Positions 17,391 through 29,806 of a stretch of 59,103 bases of DNA are shown here, in pieces. Both the position numbers and the translations under genes were made by a program. The stretch is taken from NCBI GenBank assembly GCA_017853885.1, contig JAFMIR010000024.1, forward strand, positions 1 through 59,103, given 5' to 3'. Below the pieces are notes generated by a model. It saw nothing but the letters and a program-made list of their open reading frames with translations, made no database searches and was not told the DNA's origin. The first letter of the stretch is position 1. Every line of letters starts with the position of its first letter. The stretch comes from Prosthecobacter sp. Lineage in GTDB: Bacteria > Verrucomicrobiota > Verrucomicrobiia > Verrucomicrobiales > Verrucomicrobiaceae.

Positions 17391-18680
17391 TCACGCCTCG
17401 CCGCGGATCGACACCGAGCGACCATGCGCATCGAGGCCCTCGACTTGTGCGAAGGCTCGCACGATGGTTTCGGACTTCGCGCAACTCGCGGCGTCGAGAC
17501 GGATGAGACTCGTGCGACGCTGAAACATATCCGCGGTGATGCCGGGGAAAGATTTGCCGCTACCGCCGGTGGGCAGCGTGTGGCTTGGACCGGCGAGGAA
17601 GTCGCCCACAGCCACGGGTGAGTAGTTGCCGAGAAAGATGGCGCCCGCGGTGCGGATTAGCGGCAGGATGGCCTCCTCACGAGAGGTGATGAGGCTGAGA
17701 TGCTCCGGCGCGAATTCATTCACCAAACGGGCTCCTTCCTCCAAAGTGGGGGCCAGCATCAAAAACACGCCTTTTTCCAAAACAGGGCCGAGTTGAGCCT
17801 GACGGCTCAGCGTTTGCGATTGCTTTTCCACCTCGGCGATCACGGATTCGAGCAATGCAGCATCATCGGTGATGAAGCCCGCCATGCTGTCCTTGCCATG
17901 CTCCGCCTGTGCCAGGATGTCCGCGGCGATGAAGGCTGGCTTGGCGGAGGCATCGGCGAGAATGAGCACCTCACTCGGGCCGGGAAGCAGATCGATGGCG
18001 CACACGCCAAAGACCTGTCGCTTCGCTTCGACGACGTAGCTGTTGCCAGGGCCGAAGATCTTGGTCACCGGTTGGATCGTTTGCGTGCCAAACGCCATTG
18101 CGGCGATGGCCTGCGAGCCGCCGATTTGATACACCTCGGTGGCACCCGCTAGTTTCAGTGCCGCAAGCAAACCTGCATTCACCGTGCCATCGCGACCACA
18201 GGGGGTGCAGACGACGATCTCCGGCACGCCCGCTGCTGCGGCGATGGCCACTGTCATCAAAACCGTCGAGACCAGTGGTGCGGAGCCGCCTGGCACATAG
18301 CAGCCGACGCGTTCGAACGGATGAAAGACCTCGCCCACGTTAGCGCCTTGCTCGTTCACGGAACTCCAAGCTTGGCGCAGGCTGCGTTGGGCAAAGTCCG
18401 CCACATTCCTTTGCGAGGCTTGTAGCGCGGCCTTGAGGTCCGCGTCGGCCTTGTTCCAAGCCTCTTCGAGCACGGACTGCGGCACGCGCATCTGCGCGGC
18501 GGTGAGGTTTGCGCCGTCAAACTTCGCGGTGAATTCCAGTACAGCGTTGTCACCCCGTTCCCGCACGGCTTGGATCACGCCTGCCACCACCTCGCGCACG
18601 GCCTCGCTGGCCTCCGCACGACGGTTCAGGCTGGCGGCAAAGCTCGCGTATTCGGCATCGGTGTGACGGATGATTTTCAT
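17391..18680 (-). CDS. hisD: Histidinol dehydrogenase
   Basis: A 429-residue zinc enzyme carrying out the last two oxidations of histidine synthesis (L-histidinol to L-histidine, NAD dependent). Family landmarks are present in order: CYVPGGSAPLVSTVLMT, GGSQAIAAMAFGT, KIFGPGNSYVVEAKR, DLLPGPSEVLILAD, AQAEHGKDS with zinc and catalytic residues, FAPEHLSLIT, and GDFLAGPSHTLPTGG. The length equals that of E. coli HisD. The frame stays open far upstream, but the N-terminus MKIIRH at 18680 fits the family. It is divergent from the SDR gene. Other his genes are not here, apart from a possible histidinol-phosphatase-like PHP protein at 42891-44177. Confidence 0.96.
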   Translation of the reverse strand: MKIIRHTDAEYASFAASLNRRAEASEAVREVVAGVIQAVRERGDNAVLEFTAKFDGANLTAAQMRVPQSVLEEAWNKADADLKAALQASQRNVADFAQRSLRQAWSSVNEQGANVGEVFHPFERVGCYVPGGSAPLVSTVLMTVAIAAAAGVPEIVVCTPCGRDGTVNAGLLAALKLAGATEVYQIGGSQAIAAMAFGTQTIQPVTKIFGPGNSYVVEAKRQVFGVCAIDLLPGPSEVLILADASAKPAFIAADILAQAEHGKDSMAGFITDDAALLESVIAEVEKQSQTLSRQAQLGPVLEKGVFLMLAPTLEEGARLVNEFAPEHLSLITSREEAILPLIRTAGAIFLGNYSPVAVGDFLAGPSHTLPTGGSGKSFPGITADMFQRRTSLIRLDAASCAKSETIVRAFAQVEGLDAHGRSVSIRGEA

Positions 18681-18803
18681 GGAGCCTCTACCTGCCACGC
18701 GGCCTGCACGCGTCAAGCACCGGGCAAGATTCACGCAAGACGCGCCGGTTTCGTCCGATAACTGCCCCGCCTCTTCTTTGAATCCAATCCCGCCTGCCAC
18801 ACC

Positions 18804-19556
18804 ATGAATCAAATCGACCTCAAATCCCGTTCCGCCATCGTCACCGGAGGAGCCCGTGGCATTGGCCATGCCATCGCCAGCCGTTTGCTGCAATCCGGGG
18901 CTTCCGTGGCACTCTGGGACCGTGACGAGGCCGCGTTGGCCGCCGCGAAAGCCGAGCTCTCGACTCTTGGCCCTGTTCACACTGTTGCCGTTGATCTCAC
19001 GGACCTTGAGAATGTGCAAACCGCCGCCGCAGGCACCGCCGCGGCGTTTGGAAAGATCGACATCCTCGTGAACAATGCCGGCATCGCTGGCACCAATTCC
19101 AAAACTTGGGAGGCTGACCCCGCTGACTGGCGTCGCGTGATCGATATCAACCTCAACGGCCCATTTTACTGTTGCCACGCCGTCATCCCACACATGCTGA
19201 AGGGCGGCTACGGCCGCATCGTGAACATCGCCTCCATTGCCGGGAAGGAAGGCAATCCCAACGCCGCCCACTACAGCGCTTCCAAGGCCGCTGTCGTCGC
19301 GTTAACGAAATCCCTCGGCAAGGAATTGGCTACTGCTGGTGTCGTCGTGAACTGCGTCACGCCTGCCGTCATTGAGACCGACATTCTCAAGCAGCTCACG
19401 CAGCAGCACATTGACTACATGCTCTCGAAGATCCCGATGAACCGCTTTGGCAAAAAGGAGGAAGCTGCCGCGCTCGTGGCTTGGCTGTGCAGCGAAGACT
19501 GCTCCTTCACCACGGGTGCCGTCTTCGACCTCTCCGGCGGCCGGGCGACCTACTGA
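18804..19556 (+). CDS. SDR-family NAD(P)-dependent oxidoreductase (FabG-like)
   Basis: A 250-residue classical short-chain dehydrogenase. Visible elements are the cofactor loop TGGARGIGHA at about 14, NNAGIAG at about 90, the catalytic serine in IVNIASIAGKEG, and the catalytic tyrosine and lysine in HYSASKAAV. The C-terminus SGGRATY is typical. FabG-like proteins include 3-oxoacyl-ACP reductases and many sugar or polyol dehydrogenases. There is no acyl carrier protein or other fab gene nearby, so a sugar or acid dehydrogenase role is equally likely. The substrate is not assigned. Confidence 0.9.
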   Translation: MNQIDLKSRSAIVTGGARGIGHAIASRLLQSGASVALWDRDEAALAAAKAELSTLGPVHTVAVDLTDLENVQTAAAGTAAAFGKIDILVNNAGIAGTNSKTWEADPADWRRVIDINLNGPFYCCHAVIPHMLKGGYGRIVNIASIAGKEGNPNAAHYSASKAAVVALTKSLGKELATAGVVVNCVTPAVIETDILKQLTQQHIDYMLSKIPMNRFGKKEEAAALVAWLCSEDCSFTTGAVFDLSGGRATY

Positions 19557-19672
19557 TTCTCGAGCCGCTATTGCCCTCGGCAGCGGCAAGAATGCCATGC
19601 GCATTGAACTCCGCCGGAACCCCCGCAGGTTCCTTAATTAAGATAGCGCACCTGCATGCAGGAAATCTCGCC

Positions 19673-21841
19673 TTACTCGGCGCCGCTGCTGGTTAGCGGG
19701 CGAAAGATCTCGATGTAACCGATCATCATCTCATCGACCGTTTGCGGGCCCCAGTGGACGGTTTTCGTTGGGTCGGGATTGGCTTTGTTGTCGGCGCTAT
19801 TGTCGAAAAGGGCGGTGATTTTGAGCTGCGAGCCGCGGGGGAGTACCTTCGACTGGGCGAGGTCGTAGCGGAGCTGCCAGTTGAAGTCGTAGCGCGGGAT
19901 GTCGAGCAGTGTCTCGGTGCCATCGGCGGTGATGAGCTCGTATTTGAAGGCCTTCCCACGCACATGCATGTGGGCCATGTAGGCCATGACGTTCAGGTCG
20001 TAAGGCACCGCCTTGGTGAAGGTCTCCTCATGCGCGGCGGCTCCGGGCGGGATGTTCAGCTTCCGCTTCGGCACGCCGAGGGTCTCCACGGCGTAGCGCG
20101 GCTGCTTTTTGGCAAAGACGAGGCCCATGCGGAGCTGGTCCTGCGTGGCCTTGCCGCTCGGGGTGTAGTGAATCTGAAAGCCGATGGTGGCTCCGGCGGG
20201 CAGTTTGCGTGCGAAACCTTCGGGATAAAGCTGCGAGGCATTGCCGGGCACATACGCGGCCCAGTAACCGCCGGTGCCTTCATCGCGATCCCGCGCGCGG
20301 CTGCCTTTTTCGAACACGCTGACGATGACGTGATGCACGACGCTGCGGTCGGTGGGCACGATCTCATAACCTTGCACCCAAGTGTCTTCGTTCAGTGTGG
20401 TCTCGGCGGTGAGGAACTGGTAGGGCATGAAACCTTCCGCCTTGATCGAAACGGGGCGCGGGAGCTGCACGATGAGATCCGGTTTGCCGTGGGTCCACTC
20501 GTCCTCGAACTTCAACGGCGCGGGCGCATCGGCGGGATCGCCGAGCGGACGATCCGCGCTGTCGAGCCAGGCGAGCAGATCAGTTTTGTCGCGACGGCTG
20601 AGACTGCAATCATTTGCCCACGGGCTGTCTTTGCCCTCCGGCACCGGCGCGGCGAACCACGGTGGCATGGTGCCCTCGGTGATGACGCGTTGGATCACCT
20701 TCGCGCGGTCGGTGACCTCTGCGAGGTCGTCCAAGGCGAAGGGTGCGATGCCGTTGTCGCGATGGCATGTGACGCAGTTTTGCCGGAGGATGCGCGCGAC
20801 ATCGCGGTGGTAGGTGATGGTCGTTTTCGCGGTGTTTTTCGAGGGAAAGTCAAGTTCGCAGCCCGGCGCAGCGGTAGCGGCGATTCGCGGTAGCGAACCC
20901 GCGAGCATGGCGGTGATGGCGTTACGCAGGTAGTTCGTGCGCGGTGCATCGTGGCTGTAATCGATGCCGTATTGGTCATCGAGCGCGCCGCGGTAGATGA
21001 GCGTGCGTTTTGCATCAAGCAGGAAAACCTCAGTAGTCGTTTGCGCGTCGAGAGCGGCGGCGAGTGCTTTGTCCTTGTCGTGAACGTAGGTGGCGGTGGC
21101 TTTGGCCTCGGTGAGTTGCGCCCGGATCTGCTCTGCGCTTTCGCTGGCGAAGGGATTCACGAGGATGAGAGTGATGTTTTGCTCGCGGAGGTCTTTTTCG
21201 AGGCGGGCGAGGCAGTGCAGGTACTTTTTGCTCACCGGGCACGTCGAGCTTGTCATGGCGATGACAATGCCTCTGGCGGTGCGGTGATCGCTGAGTCTGT
21301 GCGGCGTGCCGTTGCGATCGGTGAAGTTCAGGTCATCGATTTGACGACCGATGCCGAGCTCAGTGCCTTTGAGTACACGTGGGCCGGAGGTGATGATAGG
21401 TGTCGCCATCGAGGGGGGGATCGTTTGGTTTGGCTCACCGCTAGGTTTGAGAGTGTTTATGATGACTTGCTTGCCCTCTTCTTGGGTGATAATACCATCG
21501 TTGTTGAGGTCGAATCGCCCGAAAACGGCTGCTTGCGGCACTTCATCGCGGGTGAGCTTGCCGTCCTTGTTTTGATCGAGCCTCTGCCACAGGCGTTTGC
21601 CTTGCTGAAGGTTGGTGGGGATTCCGGAGGCTGATTCCGTGCCGCCCATGATGCGCCGTGTTTCTTCCAGCGTGATGTGGCCATCGGTGTTGAGATCAAA
21701 GCGTTTGAAGACAGCCTGCTGAGGTAGTTCCGCGGGCGTGACCTTTCCGTCCTGATCGGCATCGTATTTCTGGAAGGCCAGATCTGCGGCGTTTTGTGCG
21801 GCCGCTAGAGTGGCGAGAAACAGAAGGAGGAAGGATTTCAT
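19673..21841 (-). CDS. Secreted EF-hand / redoxin / cytochrome c / copper monooxygenase-like fusion
   Basis: A 722-residue exported protein (signal MKSFLLLFLATLAAA). Four EF-hand calcium loops lie at residues 27-38, 49-60, 89-100 and 111-122 (such as DADQDGKVTPAE and DLNTDGHITLEE). A redoxin-like domain follows at about 160-310, with TCPVSKKY (Cys201) in place of a CxxC pair. A haem c site CVTCH lies at about 356-360. The C-terminal third resembles the type II copper, ascorbate-dependent monooxygenases of the PHM/DBH fold, with His-His at about 502-503 (VVHHVIVSV), QIHYTPSG, and the HMH metal motif at about 622-624. This architecture occurs in planctomycetes and verrucomicrobia. It suggests periplasmic electron delivery from haem to a copper site; the substrate is unknown. 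Confidence 0.88.
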   Translation of the reverse strand: MKSFLLLFLATLAAAQNAADLAFQKYDADQDGKVTPAELPQQAVFKRFDLNTDGHITLEETRRIMGGTESASGIPTNLQQGKRLWQRLDQNKDGKLTRDEVPQAAVFGRFDLNNDGIITQEEGKQVIINTLKPSGEPNQTIPPSMATPIITSGPRVLKGTELGIGRQIDDLNFTDRNGTPHRLSDHRTARGIVIAMTSSTCPVSKKYLHCLARLEKDLREQNITLILVNPFASESAEQIRAQLTEAKATATYVHDKDKALAAALDAQTTTEVFLLDAKRTLIYRGALDDQYGIDYSHDAPRTNYLRNAITAMLAGSLPRIAATAAPGCELDFPSKNTAKTTITYHRDVARILRQNCVTCHRDNGIAPFALDDLAEVTDRAKVIQRVITEGTMPPWFAAPVPEGKDSPWANDCSLSRRDKTDLLAWLDSADRPLGDPADAPAPLKFEDEWTHGKPDLIVQLPRPVSIKAEGFMPYQFLTAETTLNEDTWVQGYEIVPTDRSVVHHVIVSVFEKGSRARDRDEGTGGYWAAYVPGNASQLYPEGFARKLPAGATIGFQIHYTPSGKATQDQLRMGLVFAKKQPRYAVETLGVPKRKLNIPPGAAAHEETFTKAVPYDLNVMAYMAHMHVRGKAFKYELITADGTETLLDIPRYDFNWQLRYDLAQSKVLPRGSQLKITALFDNSADNKANPDPTKTVHWGPQTVDEMMIGYIEIFRPLTSSGAE

Positions 21842-21936
21842 GTGGGCTGACCTGGAGTGCTCAATGAAACGCGAGTTTATGACAGCAGTCGCAGAAAAAT
21901 CCGGGGTGGAGAAAAATCACGCGCTTGGTGCAGCAC

Positions 21937-23073
21937 TCAAGCCCGGCCATGGTTCAATCGCATGTCCATCCAAACGGCGAGGATGAGTACGGTGCCGCGA
22001 GCGATGAACTTATGCTCGGGCTGCAAAGACAGCAGGGTCATCCCATTGATAAGTGCTGTCATGATCATGGCTCCCAGCAACACGCCCAGCACGGTGCCAC
22101 GCCCCCCCCGCAAGCTGACACCTCCAATCACGCAGGCGGCGACGGCATCAAGCTCCATCAATTCGCCCACTGTAGTCGTCGATGATCCGGCATAAGCGGT
22201 TTGCATGAAGCCTGTGATGGCCACAATGCCGCCCATGCAGCCAAATGCGGCGATGACCGTCCCTCGCACAGGTATGCCGGAGACGAGTGCCGCCTCGGCA
22301 TTCCCGCCGATGGCATACAGATGTCTTCCTAGAGACGTATGTTGGGTGATCACATAAACGGCAAAACTGACTCCTCCGAGAATCAGTGAGGGAAGGGGAA
22401 TGCCCCGAAATTGACCGGTCACCAGCACGAACAAAGCCATCGCCTGAGCCGTGACGAATAGTCGCAAAAAAAAGCGTTCCGGGCTTTCCGCCTCGAAACC
22501 GTGCTGGAGGTCTCTTTTTCTCGCCAGCACCTGTGTGACCCCCAGTGCTAACACCAGTACTCCGGCCAGCATCCAACCCACTGAGGGTGGCAAATAGTAG
22601 GTGGTGAGCAGCGAATAGGCATTCGTCTTGCCGCCGACGGTGACGGGCACAGTCGCATTGTCGATGACCTGCCAGAAGAGGCCTTTGAAGATCAAAAGCG
22701 CCCCGAGTGTGACGATGAAGCTCGGCATTCGCTCCCGCACAATGAAGACACCCATGGCCAGCCAGATCAAAATGCCGGCCAGAAGTCCCAAAACAAGTGA
22801 GGCCAGTGCTGGAATCTCATGATGAAACACGAGGATGCTTGCGATCCCGCCCAACAACCCTACGCCACTGCCCGCAGAAAGGTCGATATGTCCCGGTAGA
22901 ATGATGAGAAGCATTCCCATCGCCAATGTGGCGGTGATGGATAGCTCGACCATGAGATTCGAGAGGTTTCGAGCGCTCAAAAATTCGGGTGCGGCTAGGG
23001 CGAAAAACGCCATTACGGCCAGCAGGGCCAAGGGAATGGAAAAATCTCGAAGCGAAAGCCGGAGATGGGACAT
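21937..23073 (-). CDS. Sugar ABC transporter permease (RbsC/XylH type)
   Basis: A 378-residue integral membrane permease of the branched BPD_transp_2 family for monosaccharides, with about ten hydrophobic segments. Family landmarks: APEFLSARNLSNLMVELS near the N-terminus, GMLLIILPGHIDLSAGSGVGL, FIVTLGALLIFKGL, GRHLYAIGGNAEAALVSGI (the cytoplasmic EAA-like loop) and ACVIGGVSLRGGRGTVLGVLLGA. The length matches XylH. It is an orphan here: neither an ATP-binding nor a periplasmic binding protein gene is adjacent. gltD lies upstream on the same strand at 196 bp. The start at 23073 is chosen because the upstream extension is not membrane-like. Confidence 0.9.
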   Translation of the reverse strand: MSHLRLSLRDFSIPLALLAVMAFFALAAPEFLSARNLSNLMVELSITATLAMGMLLIILPGHIDLSAGSGVGLLGGIASILVFHHEIPALASLVLGLLAGILIWLAMGVFIVRERMPSFIVTLGALLIFKGLFWQVIDNATVPVTVGGKTNAYSLLTTYYLPPSVGWMLAGVLVLALGVTQVLARKRDLQHGFEAESPERFFLRLFVTAQAMALFVLVTGQFRGIPLPSLILGGVSFAVYVITQHTSLGRHLYAIGGNAEAALVSGIPVRGTVIAAFGCMGGIVAITGFMQTAYAGSSTTTVGELMELDAVAACVIGGVSLRGGRGTVLGVLLGAMIMTALINGMTLLSLQPEHKFIARGTVLILAVWMDMRLNHGRA

Positions 23074-23269
23074 GGATATGAGACTAGGCTGCCTTTGAGA
23101 ACCCTCAACCACCATGTCAGGGCGGTTGTGCCTACGCACGGCTCCAATGAGGCACTCAAAGCCGCAGTGGGAGGGAACGCGTATCAAGCCGGGCAAGATG
23201 ACATGCAATCGATCTAGGAGATGGATGCCTCCTAGGACAAAAAGATTTCAAATCAGTCTGCTGCGCCGA

Positions 23270-24748
<1,479 letters not shown>

Positions 24749-24836
24749 GGTCTAGCGGTGGTAAAGAAAGCGAAATGTATGTTTTGAACGAATCAGATGG
24801 ATCAGACGGGTTTTGCAGGTCTGACCAAGTGGTAAA

Positions 24837-27800
24837 TCAACCTCCACCCACGCGCGAGGCGTCCTTCGAGTTGGATTCAAAAGCGGCGATGAGGGCGTCG
24901 TCGCCGGTGAGACCATCGGCTTTGGCCTTGTCGAGGGCTTTAAGCACACGGGCGTAGTCGCGCGGCAGGACTTTAACGAATTGCTTCACGCTCTGCTCCC
25001 ATAGCGCGAGCACCTTAAAGGCCTTCTGGCTCTTCGTGGCATCGGCGTGCTGCTTGATCAGCTCGTAAAGGCTGTCGATTTCCGCTGGGTCTTCGAGGGC
25101 GAAGAGGTCGCTCATGCTGGTGTTGCAGCGCGTTTTGAAGTCGCCCTTCTCATCGAGCACGTAGGCGATGCCACCAGACATTCCCGCAGCGAAGTTACGC
25201 CCCGTGATGCCGAGCACGACGACGCGTCCGCCTGTCATGTATTCGCAGCCGTGGTCGCCCACGCCTTCGACGACGGCATCGACGCCGCTGTTGCGCACAG
25301 CGAAGCGCTCGCCCGCGACACCGCGGAGGAAGAGTTGACCGGCGGTGGCACCATACAGGGCAGTGTTACCCGCGATGATGTTGTCCTCGGCGGCAAAGGT
25401 GCTGCCTTCCGGCGGATAGACGATGATGCGGCCTCCGCTCATGCCTTTGCCGACGTAGTCGTTCGCATCACCAGCGATCTCGAGCGTGACGCCCTTTGGA
25501 ATAAAGGCACCAAAGCTCTGACCCGCGCTGCCATTGAAGCGTAGATGCACAGTGTCGTCCGGTAGGCCGTTCCAGTGCTTCTTCGTGATTTCGTTGCCGA
25601 GGATGGTGCCGACGGTGCGGTTGACGTTGCGGATCGGCAGCGTGGCGCTGACTTTTTCACCCTTCTCGATGGCAGGCTTGCACAGCGACAGCAGTGTGGT
25701 GATATCGAGGCTCTTCTCGATGCCGTGGTCCTGCTTCTCCGTGCAGAAGGTGCCGACTTCAGGGCCGACATTTGGACGGTAAAGCAAGTTGCTGAGGTCA
25801 ATCCCACGCGCTTTCCAGTGATCGACAGCGTGACGAGGCTCGAGCACGTCCACGCGTCCAACCATCTCCTCTAGCTTGCGGAAACCGAGCTGCGCCATGA
25901 GCTCCCTCACTTCTTGAGCGATGAATTTCATGAAGTTCGCCGCGTATTCAGGGTCGCCGCTAAACTTCGCGCGGAGCTGCGGGTCCTGAGTGGCAACACC
26001 GACTGGGCAGGTGTTGAGATGGCAGACGCGCATCATGATGCAGCCCAGCGTGACGAGCGGAGCGGTGGCAAAGCCAAACTCCTCCGCGCCGAGCAGCGCG
26101 GCGATGACCACATCGCGCCCGGTCTTCATCTGGCCATCGGCCTCGACGACGATTTTCGAGCGCAGGTTGTTCAGGAGTAACGTCTGATGCGTCTCCGCTA
26201 GCCCGAGCTCCCAAGGCAGGCCCGCATGCTTCACAGAGGTCTGTGGCGAGGCACCTGTGCCGCCATCGTAACCGGAGATCAGCACGACATCCGAGTGTGC
26301 CTTTGCCACACCGGCAGCAATGGTGCCGACGCCGACTTCGGAGACGAGCTTCACGCTGATGCGAGCCTCGCGGTTCGCGTTCTTCAGGTCATGAATGAGC
26401 TGCGCTAGGTCCTCGATGGAGTAGATGTCATGATGCGGAGGCGGCGAGATCAGGCCGACGCCCGGCGTGGAGCCGCGCACTTTTGCGATCCAGGGATACA
26501 CTTTCGATCCAGGAAGCTGGCCACCTTCACCGGGCTTCGCGCCTTGGGCCATCTTGATTTGGATTTCTTTTGCCTGGCTCAAGTAGAGACTGGTGACGCC
26601 GAAACGGCCACTGGCGACTTGTTTGATGGCACTGTTCTTGGAGTCGCCTTTTTCATTCGTCCATGTGTATCGCGCAGGATCTTCGCCACCTTCACCGGTG
26701 TTCGATTTACCACCCACGCGGTTCATGGCGATGGCGAGTGCTTCGTGAGCTTCACTCGAGATGGAGCCATAGCTCATCGCGCCCGTTTTGAAGCGCTTCA
26801 TGATGCTTTCAACGCTCTCGACTTCCTCGATCGGCACTGGTGTCTGAGTCTTGAAGTCGAGCAGGCCACGCAGCGTGTAGAACTGCTTGACCTGAGTGTT
26901 CACCAGCGCGGTGTATTGCTTGAAGGTGTCGTAATTGCCTGTGCGGACCGCTTTTTGCAGCGTGTGGATCGTCAGCGGGTTGAAAAGGTGAGCTTCACCT
27001 TCCTTGCGCCACTGGTAGTCGCCTCCGACGTCGAGCGCATGGACCTGGGAATCGCGATCCGGGAAGCCGCGCATGTGGCGCTGGATGGCCTCTTCGGCGA
27101 TCACCTTGATGTCGCTGCCTTCCACGCGGGTGGCAGTCCAGGTGAAATACTTGTCCACCACGCTCTTGCTGAGGCCGACAGCTTCAAAGATCTGCGCGCC
27201 GCGATAGCTCTGCATCGTGGAGATGCCGATCTTTGATGCCACTTTGATAACGCCCTTCGTGGCAGCCTTGATGAAGTTATAAACGGCCTTTTTATGCTCT
27301 ACGTTCACGAGTAGACCTTGGCGGATCATGTCGTCGAGCGTTTCAAAGGCGAGATAAGGATTGATAGCACCGCAGCCGAAACCGATCAGTGTGCAGAAAT
27401 GATGCACTTCGCGAGGTTCGCCGGATTCGAGCACGATGTCGCACTGCGTGCGGGTGCCCTTGCGGATCAAATGATGATGCAGACCGCCCACGGCCAACAA
27501 AGCCGGAATCGGGGCTTTTTCGGCCGAAACGCCGCGATCCGTCAAAATAAGGATATTGCGGCCCTGTTTGATCAAATGGTCCGCTTGGGCGCAAAGTGCA
27601 TCCATTGCGGCTTCGAGGCCCTTCGCTCCCTTTTTCGGGTCAAAGGTGATGTCGAGCGTTGCAGAAGCAAATTCGCCACTGGCGATGCCTTTGAGCTTCG
27701 CGAGCTCCTCATTACTGAGAATCGGCGTCTTCAGCTCAATCAAATGGCAACTTTCTGGTTTCGGATCAAGCAGGTTGCCCTCGCGACCGATGGTCGTGAT

Positions 27801-29423
27801 CGGCGACGTAACGATTTCCTCACGGATGCAGTCGATCGGTGGGTTCGTTACCTGAGCGAAGAGCTGCTTGAAGTAGTCGTAAAGAAGCTTCGCCTTGTTG
27901 GAGAGCACCGCAATCGGGATGTCGGTGCCCATCGAGCCAATCGCCTCCACGCCATCGCGTGCCATCGGCACCATGAGCATGCGGAGGTCTTCCCAGGTGT
28001 AACCAAAGGCCTGCTGGCGCTTCAGCATGGTCTCATGGTCCGGCAGCGGCGCGGGAGCGCCATCCGCAATATCAGCAAGCTTGACGAGGTTTTTGTCGAG
28101 CCACTCACGGTAAGGCTTTTCGGCGGCGATCTTCTCTTTGATCTCGTCGTCCGGCACGATGCGGCCTTCTTCCATGTTCACGATGAACATTTTGCCCGGC
28201 TGCAAACGGCCCTTGAGTTTCACATTGGCCGGATCGACAGGCAAAACGCCCGCTTCCGAGCCCATGATCACGAGATCGTCATGTGTGACGTAGTAGCGCG
28301 AAGGCCGCAGGCCATTGCGATCCAGCGTTGCGCCCATCATCGTGCCATCGGTGAACGCCACCGAAGCAGGACCATCCCATGGCTCCATCAGGCAGCTGTG
28401 GTATTCGTAGAAGGCCTTCTTCGACTCGCTCATCGACTCGTGGCCGCTCCACGGCTCCGGAATCATCATCATCATCGCGTGCGGCAAAGAGCGGCCGCTC
28501 AGCACGAGGAGTTCGAGGCAGTTGTCAAAGATTGTCGAGTCGGAGCCATCCACATTAATGACCGGCTTGATCTTCTGAATGTCATTGCCAAACAGCTCCG
28601 ACGCGAACAACGACTGACGAGCGAGCATCCAGTTGATGTTGCCACGCAGCGTGTTGATTTCGCCATTGTGGGCGATGTAGCGATAGGGGTGCGAGCGCTC
28701 CCAGTTCGGGAAGGTATTGGTCGAAAAACGGCTGTGAACCAAGGCCAGTGCTGACTCCATGTCATCATCACTCAGATCAAGGTAGTAACCACCGACCTGT
28801 GCAGGTGTGAGCATGCCCTTGTAGACCAGCGTGCGGCAGGAAAAGCTCGGCGCATACCACACTGGGTCCACTTTGGCCACTCGGATAGCATTGTGGGCCA
28901 CCTTGCGTAGAACATACAGCTTCCGCTCAAAGGAAAGATCATCCAGCGCCGACGCATGACGCTTCACAAACACCTGGCGCACCAGCGGCTCGCTCGCCTT
29001 GGCCGATTTGCCCAGCGTGGAATTGTCCACAGGCAGATCACGCCAGCCAATGACCGGCATGCCTTCCGCCGCGGCTACTTTTTCGAATTCCGCCTTGGCC
29101 TTCGGCCACGAATCGCCGCTGCGGGACGTGAAAACATTCGCTACCCCATACTGACCGGCTGCCGGCAGCTCAAAACCCGCCGCTTTGGCGACTTTCACCA
29201 GGAACTTGTGCGGCTTCTGGATCAAAATCCCCGCACCGTCGCCCGTGTTTTCTTCCACGCAGGCACCCCTGTGGTCTAAGTTTTCCAGAATCTGCAGTGC
29301 ATCCGCCACGATCCTGTGCGATTTTTTCCCCTTCATATGGCAGACAAAGCCGACGCCGCAGGCGTCATGCTCATTGCGCGGATCGTAGAGACCTTGAGCG
29401 GGAGGGGAACCAGGGTTGTTCAT
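24837..29423 (-). CDS. gltB: Glutamate synthase large subunit
   Basis: A 1528-residue enzyme converting glutamine and 2-oxoglutarate to two glutamates. Cys22 (in [10 protein letters not shown]) is the class II amidotransferase nucleophile, exposed after removal of a 21-residue propeptide. The amidotransferase domain runs to about 430. A central domain follows, then the FMN-binding synthase barrel (about 820-1200; [28 protein letters not shown]). The [3Fe-4S] cysteines lie in [15 protein letters not shown]. The GXGXG beta-helix follows (about 1280-1480; [17 protein letters not shown]). Size and order are standard. It is first in the gltB-gltD pair and has a 383-bp upstream region shared with the divergent esterase gene. 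Confidence 0.97.
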   Translation of the reverse strand: MNNPGSPPAQGLYDPRNEHDACGVGFVCHMKGKKSHRIVADALQILENLDHRGACVEENTGDGAGILIQKPHKFLVKVAKAAGFELPAAGQYGVANVFTSRSGDSWPKAKAEFEKVAAAEGMPVIGWRDLPVDNSTLGKSAKASEPLVRQVFVKRHASALDDLSFERKLYVLRKVAHNAIRVAKVDPVWYAPSFSCRTLVYKGMLTPAQVGGYYLDLSDDDMESALALVHSRFSTNTFPNWERSHPYRYIAHNGEINTLRGNINWMLARQSLFASELFGNDIQKIKPVINVDGSDSTIFDNCLELLVLSGRSLPHAMMMMIPEPWSGHESMSESKKAFYEYHSCLMEPWDGPASVAFTDGTMMGATLDRNGLRPSRYYVTHDDLVIMGSEAGVLPVDPANVKLKGRLQPGKMFIVNMEEGRIVPDDEIKEKIAAEKPYREWLDKNLVKLADIADGAPAPLPDHETMLKRQQAFGYTWEDLRMLMVPMARDGVEAIGSMGTDIPIAVLSNKAKLLYDYFKQLFAQVTNPPIDCIREEIVTSPITTIGREGNLLDPKPESCHLIELKTPILSNEELAKLKGIASGEFASATLDITFDPKKGAKGLEAAMDALCAQADHLIKQGRNILILTDRGVSAEKAPIPALLAVGGLHHHLIRKGTRTQCDIVLESGEPREVHHFCTLIGFGCGAINPYLAFETLDDMIRQGLLVNVEHKKAVYNFIKAATKGVIKVASKIGISTMQSYRGAQIFEAVGLSKSVVDKYFTWTATRVEGSDIKVIAEEAIQRHMRGFPDRDSQVHALDVGGDYQWRKEGEAHLFNPLTIHTLQKAVRTGNYDTFKQYTALVNTQVKQFYTLRGLLDFKTQTPVPIEEVESVESIMKRFKTGAMSYGSISSEAHEALAIAMNRVGGKSNTGEGGEDPARYTWTNEKGDSKNSAIKQVASGRFGVTSLYLSQAKEIQIKMAQGAKPGEGGQLPGSKVYPWIAKVRGSTPGVGLISPPPHHDIYSIEDLAQLIHDLKNANREARISVKLVSEVGVGTIAAGVAKAHSDVVLISGYDGGTGASPQTSVKHAGLPWELGLAETHQTLLLNNLRSKIVVEADGQMKTGRDVVIAALLGAEEFGFATAPLVTLGCIMMRVCHLNTCPVGVATQDPQLRAKFSGDPEYAANFMKFIAQEVRELMAQLGFRKLEEMVGRVDVLEPRHAVDHWKARGIDLSNLLYRPNVGPEVGTFCTEKQDHGIEKSLDITTLLSLCKPAIEKGEKVSATLPIRNVNRTVGTILGNEITKKHWNGLPDDTVHLRFNGSAGQSFGAFIPKGVTLEIAGDANDYVGKGMSGGRIIVYPPEGSTFAAEDNIIAGNTALYGATAGQLFLRGVAGERFAVRNSGVDAVVEGVGDHGCEYMTGGRVVVLGITGRNFAAGMSGGIAYVLDEKGDFKTRCNTSMSDLFALEDPAEIDSLYELIKQHADATKSQKAFKVLALWEQSVKQFVKVLPRDYARVLKALDKAKADGLTGDDALIAAFESNSKDASRVGGG

Positions 29424-29806
29424 TGTTGGGTTTGAGGGGGCAAGAATCGAGACACCTCTCCTGCCCGGCCAGAGTGGAGGACGGGAAAGGGGGGTGGCAT
29501 TTAGGCCATAGGCATATCAGGTGCAAGAGCATTCTGGAGGCCAAAACTGGCTTCTTTTTCTTCGCTGGTCGACCTGCTTTGGTTGCCCGAAAAAGCGGTC
29601 ATTCGAAGCTACGCAAAAAAAGACGACACAAAGCGGCAGAGAAGCTCCTTCAAATCGATCAAATGACAGGCGGCAAAGCATGGCAAACGATCCTTATTCG
29701 CCGAGCTAAAGGGCCCCTTGTTTAATCGACACTCCAAGCTGCAAAAGCGAGTTTTTCAGGAAAAGATCCGGTGATAGCGGTGTTATCTGAGTTCACCCAT
29801 TTACTC
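29424..29806. other. Intergenic region between divergent gltB and esterase genes
   Basis: This 383-bp gap separates two divergently transcribed genes and should hold both promoters. I found no coding sequence, RNA gene, strong hairpin or convincing -24/-12 or -35/-10 pair. Short A-rich runs occur near 29610 and purine runs near 29480. The short open frames in it have no family features. Confidence 0.5.

Noticed and set aside
19616..19633. Inverted repeat GGAACC/GGTTCC after the SDR gene
   Set aside because: The stem is only six base pairs and no T-run follows, so a terminator is not supported; left as a chance palindrome.
19742..20893. 383-residue open frame opposite the EF-hand/redoxin fusion
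   Set aside because: Antisense to clear domains on the other strand, with low-complexity Gly/Val/Asp composition and no family match.
27318..28754. 478-residue open frame on the plus strand opposite gltB
   Set aside because: It is fully antisense to the conserved GltB coding sequence, has an unlikely composition (Arg, His and Val rich) and no domain; a shadow of codon bias.
29424..29560. Possible sigma-54 or sigma-70 promoter for gltB
   Set aside because: The nearest -35/-10-like pair (TTGCAC with TAAATG on the minus strand) matches only weakly in the -10, and no GG-N10-GC element was found.
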